NCBI GenBank assembly: GCA_963780135.1
Contig: CAWAAR010000003.1
Span: 2,046,001-2,110,000 of the forward strand
Length of the DNA stretch: 64,000 nucleotides
Direction: 5' to 3'
Source: Clostridium_AM sp963780135
Lineage (GTDB): Bacteria > Bacillota > Clostridia > Clostridiales > Clostridiaceae
Shown: positions 18,227 to 25,710 of the stretch, in pieces
Position numbering within the stretch: position 1 is the first letter of the stretch
How the letters are laid out: each line of letters starts with the position of its first letter
Notes under the pieces: model-generated
Databases searched by the model: none
Told to the model about the DNA's origin: nothing
Seen by the model: only the letters and a program-made list of their open reading frames with translations
Program-made: the position numbers and the translations under genes

Positions 18227-19579
18227 ATGATTTATATATTGGAAATATGCACTTGCCTTACAAGTATATATTTTGTTTACTTTCTCGGATTATTCAAATT
18301 TCAAGTTAAAAAATGTTTAACCATAATCATAAGTGTTCTTAGTTTTATGATGTTATTTTTAATATTTAAGGATAAATTAAATTATATTAGTTACATTCTG
18401 GATACAAAGTTTATTTTAAGTGTGAGTTTAATTATAGCTTTTTCTTTAGCCTATTATAAAGAAAAAGTTAAATATCTAGAAAAAGCACTTTTTTCAGTAT
18501 TTATAATATTTATGGTTAATAGCTTTGCAGTAAATTTAGTTAAGATAATTTTCATAAGTGTTTTTAATCATGATAAGCTAATTTATAATATTTATTTTAG
18601 GCTTATATCAACCCTTGTAAGTTATATATACACAGCGGTTATGATATTCTTAATAAAAAAGTATAGTAAGCTTAATAATTATAATATTAAAGATATATTT
18701 AAAAATAGTTTTTTATACTACAGCATAATATCTTTATTTTCTTTTGATTTAATTGTTGATAGATTTACAGCATATACCATTTCAATTATAGCTTTTAACA
18801 AAAGTATTTTTAATGCATTGTTAATTTTAAATGAAATGACCATTGTTGTTTTCTTTGCAATAATTTTAGCTTTCATATATTTAAGTAAAAGACATGAGGA
18901 AATATTATTTAGACAATTAGAAATTGAAAAACTTACGGAATATACAAATAACATAGAAGTTTTAGATGAAGATATTAGAGCTTTTAAGCATGACTTTGTA
19001 AATATACTATCTTGTATAAGAGGATATTTAGATACAGATAACTTCAGTGAATTGAAAAAGTTTTTCTTTAATAAAATATTACCAATTAATGATAATTTAA
19101 ATAAAGATTCTTTAAAACTACATTTACTTTCAAATATAAAAACTCCAGAGCTAAAAGGACTTATTTCTTCAAAGGTTTTAAAAGCAAAGTCAGAAGGGAT
19201 AGATATATTTATAGATATCGCAGAACCTATTGAAGATATAAAGATGGACACTATTGATTTGTGCAGAGTTATAGGCATTTTACTAGATAATGCTATTGAA
19301 GCAGCGGTTTTATGTGCTAATCCAGTTTTAAAGCTAGGAGTTATTAAAAAACAAAAGTCTATTAGCTTTATAGTGATTAACTCATTTGAAGGAGAAACAC
19401 CTAAAATACACGAAATATATGTAAGAGGATTTTCAACTAAGGGAACTGGACGAGGAATAGGACTTGCTAATTTAAAAAGCATACTTAGAAATTACTACAA
19501 TACTATTCTTGATACCAGTATAGAAGATAATTTATTTATTCAAAACATTGAAATTATAAGTAGGAGAATGAGTTTATGA
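18227..19579 (+). CDS. AgrC-like GHKL sensor histidine kinase
   Basis: A 450-residue kinase with about six or seven hydrophobic segments over the first 220 residues (for example YIL..CTCLTSIYFVYFLG, ILSVSLIIAFSLAYY and IVVFFAIILAFIYLS). After these comes the AgrC-type H-box FKHDFVNILSCI with His255, the N-box DNAIEAA (about residue 360) and the G-box GRGIGLANLK near the end. This is the HPK10 architecture that senses cyclic autoinducer peptides. It overlaps the response regulator gene by 4 bases (ATGA), so the two are translated together. No agrB or agrD candidate is adjacent, so its ligand may be made elsewhere. Confidence 0.85.
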   Translation: MIYILEICTCLTSIYFVYFLGLFKFQVKKCLTIIISVLSFMMLFLIFKDKLNYISYILDTKFILSVSLIIAFSLAYYKEKVKYLEKALFSVFIIFMVNSFAVNLVKIIFISVFNHDKLIYNIYFRLISTLVSYIYTAVMIFLIKKYSKLNNYNIKDIFKNSFLYYSIISLFSFDLIVDRFTAYTISIIAFNKSIFNALLILNEMTIVVFFAIILAFIYLSKRHEEILFRQLEIEKLTEYTNNIEVLDEDIRAFKHDFVNILSCIRGYLDTDNFSELKKFFFNKILPINDNLNKDSLKLHLLSNIKTPELKGLISSKVLKAKSEGIDIFIDIAEPIEDIKMDTIDLCRVIGILLDNAIEAAVLCANPVLKLGVIKKQKSISFIVINSFEGETPKIHEIYVRGFSTKGTGRGIGLANLKSILRNYYNTILDTSIEDNLFIQNIEIISRRMSL

Positions 19580-20298
19580 TTAAAATATATATTTGTGAAG
19601 ATATTGAAGAGCAAAAAAATAGGATAAGAGGGATAGTTAAAGATATTATATTAGAAGAAAAATTAGATATGACAATTGAAATAGCATCTCAGAATCCTAT
19701 GGAGGTATTAAATAAAGCAAAAGAAAATGATAAGGATATTTCTTTGTACTTTTTAGATGTAGATTTACATTCTAATATTAATGGTATAGCGCTCGCTAGT
19801 AAAATTCGAGAGTTTGACGAAAGGGGATTTATAGTATTTATAACTACCCATGGTGAAATGAGTTATTTAACTTTCACCTATAAGGTTGAAGCTATGGATT
19901 ATATAATTAAAGATGACTATTCAAATATGACTGAAAGAATAAAGCAATGCATTTTAGAAGCTAAAAAGAGATATTTAAAGAGCGATGAAGATGATGGTGA
20001 AATTTTCACAATAAGAAAAGAAGATAAAATTATAAATATAAAATATAATGATATTCTTTTCTTTGAAACTTCTGACACAATTCATAAGATACTAGTACAT
20101 GCAATTAATAGACAAGTTGAGTTTTATGGTAAAATGAAAGATATAGAAGAAACTTTAGATGAACGTTTTGTAAGATTTCATAGAGCCTATTTGGTCAATA
20201 AGGATAATATTTCAGAAATAGATAGGAAAAATCGTATAATTCATATGATAAATGGAGAGATATGTTACAGTTCAGCTAAGAACCTAGAGAATTTCTAG
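19576..20298 (+). CDS. AgrA-like LytTR response regulator
   Basis: A 240-residue response regulator. The receiver has the acidic pair in CEDIEEQ near the N terminus, phospho-acceptor Asp61 in LYFLDVDL, and the KVEAMDYIIKD region in place of the usual Lys-Pro. The C terminus (about 138-240) is a LytTR DNA-binding domain with the conserved segments ILFFETSDTIHKILVH, GKMKDIEETL and FVRFHRAYLVN, ending in the Agr-type IHMINGEICYSS. It overlaps the kinase gene by 4 bases. Targets cannot be read from the window, though the large secreted protein gene next door is on the opposite strand. Confidence 0.88.
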   Translation: MIKIYICEDIEEQKNRIRGIVKDIILEEKLDMTIEIASQNPMEVLNKAKENDKDISLYFLDVDLHSNINGIALASKIREFDERGFIVFITTHGEMSYLTFTYKVEAMDYIIKDDYSNMTERIKQCILEAKKRYLKSDEDDGEIFTIRKEDKIINIKYNDILFFETSDTIHKILVHAINRQVEFYGKMKDIEETLDERFVRFHRAYLVNKDNISEIDRKNRIIHMINGEICYSSAKNLENF

Positions 20299-20305
20299 AT
20301 TACAA

Positions 20306-20410
20306 GCAAGCTCAGCCAAAGTTTCATGAGGATATGTTAACACCACTTGATAATTTTTTACAAGTATCGTGTGGTGTTAGACACTATAGCAACTTGCTGT
20401 CTGAGCTTGC
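20306..20410. repeat. Nested inverted-repeat element between convergent genes
   Basis: Outer arms GCAAGCTCAG (20306-20315) and CTGAGCTTGC (20401-20410) are a perfect 10-bp pair. An inner pair TAACACCAC (20338-20346) and GTGGTGTTA (20371-20379) encloses ACTTG/CAAGT and a T run. It fills the gap between the AgrA-like gene and the convergent secreted protein gene and may serve as a two-way terminator. The outer arms contain the same AAGCTCAG/CTGAGCTT ends as the element at 10591. Confidence 0.5.
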
Positions 20411-20426
20411 TGCAAATAATCACTTT

Positions 20427-23261
20427 CTATTTGATAATAAATTGATATCGGGATTCATTAAACAAAGAAGTTCCATTTATTGACTCCACAGCTTTGGAGA
20501 AACATAGGCAATAAGTTTCTCCTGATATATATGGATTTACTGGTGTAACCTTTAATATGCTATCTGAGCCATAGCTTAATTTTACATCCATTTTATTTCC
20601 TTTTGAATCCACTACATAAACATTATCTTTATTCAAAGTAGCTGCATTTGCTTCCTTAGTAAATGTAATACTCCATTCTTTGTTTGATTCTACCTTATCC
20701 TTCATTATTGTAGTTTTTCCTTTAAAACAACTGTCTGGAACCTTTATTAGAGTAAAGCTGCTGAATTTATCCACCCAAATTGAAATTCCTATTGGTTTTC
20801 CTTTTTCATCATATGCAATAGTTCCTTTATCTATTACGTCCGTTCCATCACTGTGATGAACCATAACCTCTAAAGTTGAAAGAAGCTTATTCAACTCATC
20901 TTGTGAAGCTGGCAGTTTTGAAGCATCTATGGGAATAGTTATCTTTATTCTGCCTGTAAAGTTAGCTTCTATATCGAGAGGGGGGGAGATTATTTCTGCT
21001 CCTGATACTAATTTTAAAATAAGCCCTTTATTATCAGAAATTTTATTGCTGTCTTTTTCTTCATTTATTTTAACTGTTGTATCCTGACCCTTTAATTTCG
21101 CTATTGTTTCTGCAGGAAAATCCATATATGCCTTTTCTGTTTTCAGTTTTAAGGTCATATTATTATTTGAAAGCTGTGCTGCAGAATCCCCAGGAATCTT
21201 AAATTCTATTTTATCAGCTGTATTCCCAGGTATATCCGTCATAATTATATCGGCAGTGGTAGTGCTATTTTCTAAAGCTTTTTTTACTGTATCTATTGCT
21301 GTAGTTTTATCAAATATTGCAGTGTCTTTTTTTGATCCATTTGTATCGGTAGTCCTTGTAATAGTTTGTTGCACAGCATTATTTTGTTGTGATCCATTTT
21401 CTACAACTACTGGTACTTGTCTAGTTTCAGTTGTAGGTGTTGGTGGAATATAGGGTGGAATATATGGTGCTGGATTAACAGTAAAACTTACATCAAAACT
21501 CTTATTCACACCATGATCTGCTGTTACCGCTACAGTAGCAGTATGGGTTCCAGCACTTAAACCATCTTTAGGCTTTATTGTAAAAGCAGCTGGTGTGGTT
21601 GAATTAAGTGTAGTTAAATCAAGAGTTCCCAATATAAAGTCATTTGCATTAGTACCAATCAAATTTACCGCCAGATTAGTTATATCTCCAGGACCTGTTT
21701 TTGTTGCCGTTATATTTTGAGCTGGTATTGAGGAATACCCTTCTGTTTGTGAAGGAAAAGTATATGTGCTTGCTTGAGATAAATCTATTGTATAAGCTGA
21801 ATTAACAGTAAAGTTTACAACAAAACTCTTTCTCAAATCATGGTCTGCTGTTACTGTTACAGTAGCAGTATGGGTTCCAACAGATAAATTATTTTTAGGT
21901 TGTATCGTAAAAGCAGCAGATGTGGTTGTAGAATTAAGTATATTTGAATCAAGAGGCACTAATGTAAAGTCATTTGCATCTGCACCACTCAAATTTGCTT
22001 CTAGATTAGTTATATCTCCAGGACCTGTTTTGGTTGCCGTTATACTTTGAGGTGGTATTGAAGCATAATCTTCCAGTTGTGCGGCAAAAGTATATGCATC
22101 AGTTTGTGATAAGCTTACTGAATAAGTAGGAAATCTCATCATTGATGACTTGTAGTCATCGTCAGGGGATATATAAATAACATAAGGAGTTCCATCTGGA
22201 GCTATGGATATCCTTATGAGATCAGACATCCTAGCAGAAAAACCAGCGGATCCGACGGTATACCAGCAGTTTTGTAAATTATTATATTTTAATACTGTTG
22301 CTTTGAAGCCATTGTCCCAATCTGTATAAGCAACATAAGGAGTTCCATCTTGAGATATAGATATAACTGGAACTGCCCTATTAGGAGAAAAATTAGCGGG
22401 ACCAACAGTATCCCAGTAATTCCCAGAATTATTATATTTCACTACTGTTGCTTTGTTGTCATGGTCAGAATCGCTATAAGCAACATAAGGAGTTCCATCT
22501 GGAGCTATGGCTAAGGATGGATATGCGATATTTCCATAAGAATCATCAAGTCCAATAGTATCCCAGTGACTTTGTAAACTATTGTATTTCATTACTATTA
22601 TTTTGTTGTTATTACCAAAATACTGATAAGCAACATAAGGAATTCCATTTGAGTCTATTAATAAAGATAGATTTTGTATCGCATTATCAGAAAAACCAGC
22701 ATTACCAATAGTATTCCATTGATTTTCAGAACTATTGTAGTTCGCGGCTGTTAGTTTATAGTCATTGGCCGGATCACTATAAACAACATAAGGAATATTA
22801 TCTGGTGCTATGGCTATGACTGAATTTGAGAAACCATCAGAAAGACCAGCATGTCCAAGATCTTCCCAGCAATTTTGTGAACTATCATATTTCATTATCA
22901 CTGATATGTCGCCATTTTGGTAATCCATATAAGTAATATAGGGAGTTCCATCTGTGGCTATGACCATAGATAAATTTTGAATTGAACCAGCAGAAAAACC
23001 AGCAGATCCGACGGTATCCCAGCAGTTTTGTAAATTATTATATTTTAATACTGTTGCTTTGTTGTTATGGTCAGAGTCACTATAAGCAACATAAGGAGTT
23101 CCATCTGGAGCTATGGCCATAGCTGAAGAAGATGCTTTACCGTCAGAAAAACTAGCAGGTTGAAACGATTCCCAATCTGCTTTAACATAACCTCCATAAG
23201 TGCAAACTATTAACATAATAAAGAAAATAATTATTGGTACTTTTTTTTGTTTTATACACAT
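20427..23261 (-). CDS. Large secreted seven-repeat (propeller-like) protein with C-terminal Ig-like domain
   Basis: A 944-residue exported protein. A signal peptide occupies about residues 1-28 (VPIIIFFIMLIVCTYGG, then VKADWES). Seven ~50-residue repeats follow (about 30-385), each built like SMAIAPDGTPYVAYSD plus KYNNLQNCWDTVG, which suggests a seven-bladed beta-propeller. Then come two ~95-residue copies of a beta domain (TATKTGPGDITNL...AFTI.PK..LS.GTHTATV), a Pro/Thr linker (PYIPPYIPPTPTTE), a ~200-residue domain common in clostridial surface proteins, and a C-terminal SbsA-like Ig domain (SWTITF-type opening, VYVVDSKGNK). No sortase motif or S-layer-homology domain is visible. Ligand is unknown. 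Propeller repeats are also similar at the DNA level. Confidence 0.75.
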   Translation of the reverse strand: MCIKQKKVPIIIFFIMLIVCTYGGYVKADWESFQPASFSDGKASSSAMAIAPDGTPYVAYSDSDHNNKATVLKYNNLQNCWDTVGSAGFSAGSIQNLSMVIATDGTPYITYMDYQNGDISVIMKYDSSQNCWEDLGHAGLSDGFSNSVIAIAPDNIPYVVYSDPANDYKLTAANYNSSENQWNTIGNAGFSDNAIQNLSLLIDSNGIPYVAYQYFGNNNKIIVMKYNSLQSHWDTIGLDDSYGNIAYPSLAIAPDGTPYVAYSDSDHDNKATVVKYNNSGNYWDTVGPANFSPNRAVPVISISQDGTPYVAYTDWDNGFKATVLKYNNLQNCWYTVGSAGFSARMSDLIRISIAPDGTPYVIYISPDDDYKSSMMRFPTYSVSLSQTDAYTFAAQLEDYASIPPQSITATKTGPGDITNLEANLSGADANDFTLVPLDSNILNSTTTSAAFTIQPKNNLSVGTHTATVTVTADHDLRKSFVVNFTVNSAYTIDLSQASTYTFPSQTEGYSSIPAQNITATKTGPGDITNLAVNLIGTNANDFILGTLDLTTLNSTTPAAFTIKPKDGLSAGTHTATVAVTADHGVNKSFDVSFTVNPAPYIPPYIPPTPTTETRQVPVVVENGSQQNNAVQQTITRTTDTNGSKKDTAIFDKTTAIDTVKKALENSTTTADIIMTDIPGNTADKIEFKIPGDSAAQLSNNNMTLKLKTEKAYMDFPAETIAKLKGQDTTVKINEEKDSNKISDNKGLILKLVSGAEIISPPLDIEANFTGRIKITIPIDASKLPASQDELNKLLSTLEVMVHHSDGTDVIDKGTIAYDEKGKPIGISIWVDKFSSFTLIKVPDSCFKGKTTIMKDKVESNKEWSITFTKEANAATLNKDNVYVVDSKGNKMDVKLSYGSDSILKVTPVNPYISGETYCLCFSKAVESINGTSLFNESRYQFIIK

Positions 23262-23424
23262 CTAAATAATACCTCCTAATGCATGTTTAGATAATCATAA
23301 CATATGTCTTTTTATTAAATAATGTACTTTAGTACAGTACTTAAAAATTAAATAGTATCTAAATGCAATCGCCCTTAAAGTCGTCTTGAATATTTTTGAT
23401 AATTTGCTATTGGAATGAGAGAAC

Positions 23425-23502
23425 ATGAACAAAGAGGAACAGGTCAAAATGAAAGAAACCCTGGGTAGAAAAGATTTCTACCCAGGGTTTTCTTGTGAGT
23501 GA
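23425..23502 (+). pseudogene. Short duplicate of the marR gene start
   Basis: A 25-codon frame begins MNKEEQVKM, matching the first nine codons of the MarR gene at 25082 with one synonymous base change, then runs into unrelated sequence that is a terminator hairpin. It appears to be the leftover of a partial duplication of the marR start. Translation is unlikely to matter. Confidence 0.45.
23458..23488. terminator. Bidirectional terminator after the TipA-like gene
   Basis: A perfect 14-bp stem ACCCTGGGTAGAAA (23458-23471) and its complement (23475-23488) with a 3-base loop sits 17 bases past the stop of the minus-strand TipA-like gene. A T-rich run lies on each side, so it can act both ways. 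Confidence 0.8.
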
Positions 23503-23504
23503 GC

Positions 23505-24377
23505 CTACTTATTATTTTTAACATAAAACTTTAAGGCTTCTCCAATAAATTTAGCTGCACCATCTCCATATTTTTTATCCATTACTTTTATTAAAATAGA
23601 CTCTGACAAATACTGATTTGCCTTATAGCTCCAATAATTTTCGCCTACTGCTATTTCTAAAGATTCATGTTGCTTTTCTGTTTCATCTACTATTTCAGAA
23701 ACAATTTTTTGAATTTTCTTTGATAAAGGGTCTTTACTTAAGTCAGCTGTAAGCTTTTTATATAGTGTTTCTATTTTAGGCTCATAATCTCCTAAATAAG
23801 TTTTTAAAGCTTTTCCAATAAACTTTGCTGCACCATCTCCATATCTTTCATCTATCCATGCCATACCAACTCCGCCATTTTCCTTATCAACTTTTTCTAA
23901 CTCTTTAGGAAATACTGAATAAAATCGTACAATAGTAAGCCAATAATAATCCCCCAGTTCATTTTTAAAAACATCATAATCTCTTTTAGCAACGCTGGTT
24001 ATTTCACCAGCAATTTTTTGAATTTCATCTGACACAGGATTTTTACTTAAGTCGGCTGTAAGTTTTTTATATAGTTCTTTTAGTTCAGGATTTCTTTCAT
24101 AAAAACAATCTTTTTTAAATTTATCAATTTGTTCTGCTTTAGTTAATGCCACAGAATTATTCAAATTTTTCTTTACAGCCTCAGCATATTTTTTTATGCT
24201 TCCATATTCTTCTATAGCCATTTTAGCAAGCTTTGCTTCTGCAGCTTTACCTCTTTTAAGCATTTTATCAAACTTATCTATACTTCCAAAGTGCTTAATT
24301 ACTTTATCTCTATTTTCTTTCTTAAATTCTTCTAGTACATTATAATATTCACTCATATCAAATTCTTTAAAACTCAT
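23505..24377 (-). CDS. TipAS-type antibiotic-recognition protein with a duplicated domain (3' part of a split tipA-like gene)
   Basis: About 290 residues from the ATG at 24377 (MSFKEFDMSEYY), which has AGGAGC nine to ten bases upstream. It contains two copies of a TipAS-like unit: each has a KLTADLSK.P.S..IQKI opening, a YW..... middle and the ending YGDGAAKFIG.AL. TipAS domains bind thiopeptides and other multicyclic drugs. The frame also extends upstream as RDRLNGLIELINKTLKG, the normal linker from a MerR domain, so the parent gene was one reading frame with the MerR part at 24430-24705. In Streptomyces the TipAS form is also made alone by internal initiation, so this part may still be made. 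Confidence 0.72.
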   Translation of the reverse strand: MSFKEFDMSEYYNVLEEFKKENRDKVIKHFGSIDKFDKMLKRGKAAEAKLAKMAIEEYGSIKKYAEAVKKNLNNSVALTKAEQIDKFKKDCFYERNPELKELYKKLTADLSKNPVSDEIQKIAGEITSVAKRDYDVFKNELGDYYWLTIVRFYSVFPKELEKVDKENGGVGMAWIDERYGDGAAKFIGKALKTYLGDYEPKIETLYKKLTADLSKDPLSKKIQKIVSEIVDETEKQHESLEIAVGENYWSYKANQYLSESILIKVMDKKYGDGAAKFIGEALKFYVKNNK

Positions 24378-24429
24378 TGTATTCGCTCCTTTTAAGGTTT
24401 TATTTATAAGCTCTATCAAACCATTTAAT

Positions 24430-24705
24430 CTATCTCGTTTTAAAATGATTAGCTTTCTTATGGTTTTTTAGTGCTTCCATCTTATCAAAGTGAGGACTGG
24501 TTATGATTTCTTTAATTTCTTTTAGTGGTAAATCAAGTTCTTTAAAAAATAAAATCTGCTGCAAAGTTTCAAGAGCTTCGTCATCATAAAGTCTATAACC
24601 AGCTTTTGTCAATTTAGTTGGTTTTAATAATCCGATTTTATCGTAGTGGTGCAGCATACGCACACTTATTTTTGTTAAATCTGAAACTTGTTTTACTGTT
24701 CTCAT
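24430..24705 (-). pseudogene. MerR DNA-binding part of the split tipA-like regulator
   Basis: Ninety-one residues with a complete MerR winged helix (MRTVKQVSDLTKISVRMLHHYDKIGLLKP, wing AGYRLYDDEAL) and the start of the dimerisation helix (LKEIKEIITSPHFDKMEALKNHKK). It then leaves the frame and stops after ANHFKTR. Removing one base near 24453 restores LKRDRLNGLIELINKTLKG and joins it to the TipAS domains downstream, giving a regulator of about 400 residues. So it is a tipA-like gene broken by a single-base insertion, unless the base is a sequencing error or programmed slippage. The promoter at 24796-24826 looks autoregulated. Confidence 0.7.
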
Positions 24706-24795
24706 AACTTCACCTCAAACTTTGATTTTAGAGCTTTAATACTGCCTAATACTCTGCCGGCATGAGTTTTGTTAGTATTGTTAACCCTTGATTAT

Positions 24796-24826
24796 ATATT
24801 ACACTATGACATAATGTTAGGGTCAA
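24796..24826 (-). promoter_or_regulatory. MerR-type promoter of the tipA-like gene
   Basis: On the minus strand TTGACC (24826-24821) and TAATAT (24801-24796) are separated by exactly 19 bp, the hallmark of MerR-activated promoters. The spacer CTAACATTATGTCATAGTG has the imperfect dyad seen for TipA/multidrug MerR operators. It lies about 90 bases upstream of the MerR start, pointing to autoregulation. Confidence 0.65.
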
Positions 24827-24867
24827 CACTTTTAATAAAATTTAATTCTATATTAAGAGGTAAGTCA

Positions 24868-24993
24868 ATGATATTAAAGGAATCACTTATTATAAGCAGT
24901 TTTATTGTGGATAGACCTTTTATGTTTGTTATAAGAGATTCTAAAACAGGAGTTGTAATATTTATAGGAAAGGTTGAAAATCCAGGAGAGTAA
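24868..24993 (+). pseudogene. Serpin C-terminal remnant
   Basis: The frame reads SFIVDRPFMFVIRDSKTG and then VVIFIGKVENP before the stop. This is the highly conserved C-terminal strand pair of serpins (DRPF.F.IRD..TG...F.G.V.NP), which in the whole protein follows the reactive-centre loop. Only the last ~35 residues remain; the ~350-residue body is absent. An ATG at 24868 is available, but the peptide could not inhibit a protease. The gene was probably deleted when the neighbouring tipA-like gene was rearranged. Confidence 0.7.
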
Positions 24994-25081
24994 ATGTTAT
25001 AGTGGTAATAATATACGAAATTGAAAAATGTAAATATACATTATAATATTGTTAATACACCAACGGCTGGGAGGAAAGGTC

Positions 25082-25555
25082 ATGAACAAAGAAGAACAGG
25101 TCAAAATGCGTTTCAGGGACTTATACAATAAGATGGCTTGGCTTAATAAGCTTAAGATGGAAGACAGTTTTAAGGGGTATAAATCTTCTGAAGTACATTG
25201 CATCGAATACATTGGAAGAAATGTAGATTCCAACGTGACAAAGCTTGCAGAGTCCTTTTATATGACTAGGGGAGCCATAAGTAAAATGAGCAAGAAGCTC
25301 ATAAAAAAGGGTGTCATTGAAAGCTATCAGAAGGCAGATAATAAGAAAGAAATTTATTTCAGGCTTACTGAACAAGGGCAAGAAATTTACAAAGTCCATG
25401 AGGAACTTCATAAAGAGTTTGAGGAGCGGGATAAAGTCGTATTTGAGCAGGTGACTGAGGAACAATTTGACAGTATGCTTAGCTTCGTGGAAAAGTATAA
25501 TAGGCATTTGGATGCAGAAATAAAGAAACAGGGGATAGATATTAAGTCAGAATAA
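25082..25555 (+). CDS. MarR family transcriptional regulator
   Basis: A 157-residue winged-helix regulator. The recognition region is NVTKLAESFYMTRGAISKMSKKLIKKGVIE (about residues 52-81), followed by the wing QKADNKKEIYFRLTEQG with its usual Asp and a long C-terminal dimerisation helix. ATG 25082 has GGGAGGAAAGG just upstream; the longer frame from 25049 lacks a site. It is followed by a terminator and then by an MFS transporter gene whose promoter carries two identical operator-like repeats. It is probably the repressor of that exporter, released by a drug or phenolic ligand (inference). Confidence 0.82.
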   Translation: MNKEEQVKMRFRDLYNKMAWLNKLKMEDSFKGYKSSEVHCIEYIGRNVDSNVTKLAESFYMTRGAISKMSKKLIKKGVIESYQKADNKKEIYFRLTEQGQEIYKVHEELHKEFEERDKVVFEQVTEEQFDSMLSFVEKYNRHLDAEIKKQGIDIKSE

Positions 25556-25582
25556 ATTTGAATAATGAAAATGAAACCACAA

Positions 25583-25617
25583 GCAGCTAAACTCTATTGA
25601 GAATAGCTGCATTTTTA
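25583..25617 (+). terminator. Terminator between marR and the MFS gene
   Basis: GCAGCTA (25583-25589) pairs with TAGCTGC (25604-25610) and is followed by ATTTTTATT. It separates the MarR gene from the transporter promoter, so the two genes have separate transcripts. Confidence 0.65.
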
Positions 25618-25625
25618 TTAGAATA

Positions 25626-25684
25626 ATTTTGTTGACAAGGAAACAAAACCATGATATTATAATTTTGTTGACAAGGAAACAAAA
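25626..25684 (+). promoter_or_regulatory. MFS promoter with duplicated MarR-type operator
   Basis: Two identical 23-base copies, 25626-25648 and 25662-25684, each begin ATTTTGTTGACAAGG and end AAACAAAA, giving a near-palindrome TTTTGTT...AACAAAA. They are 36 bp apart. The first contains the -35 TTGACA (25632-25637), and a -10 TATTAT lies at 25655-25660 with a 17-bp spacer. The second copy covers the transcription start. The layout suits tight repression by the adjacent MarR protein. Confidence 0.75.
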
Positions 25685-25710
25685 TTATAACTGTTGAGAG
25701 GAGAATTTAA

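Noticed and set aside
18718..19482. 254-codon minus-strand open frame inside the AgrC-like gene
   Set aside because: It is a low-complexity shadow of the AT-rich kinase gene; the plus-strand frame has all kinase motifs.
24769..24867. N-terminal part of a 74-codon frame ahead of the serpin tail
   Set aside because: The first residues come from the minus-strand tipA-like promoter region and do not resemble a serpin; only the end is meaningful.
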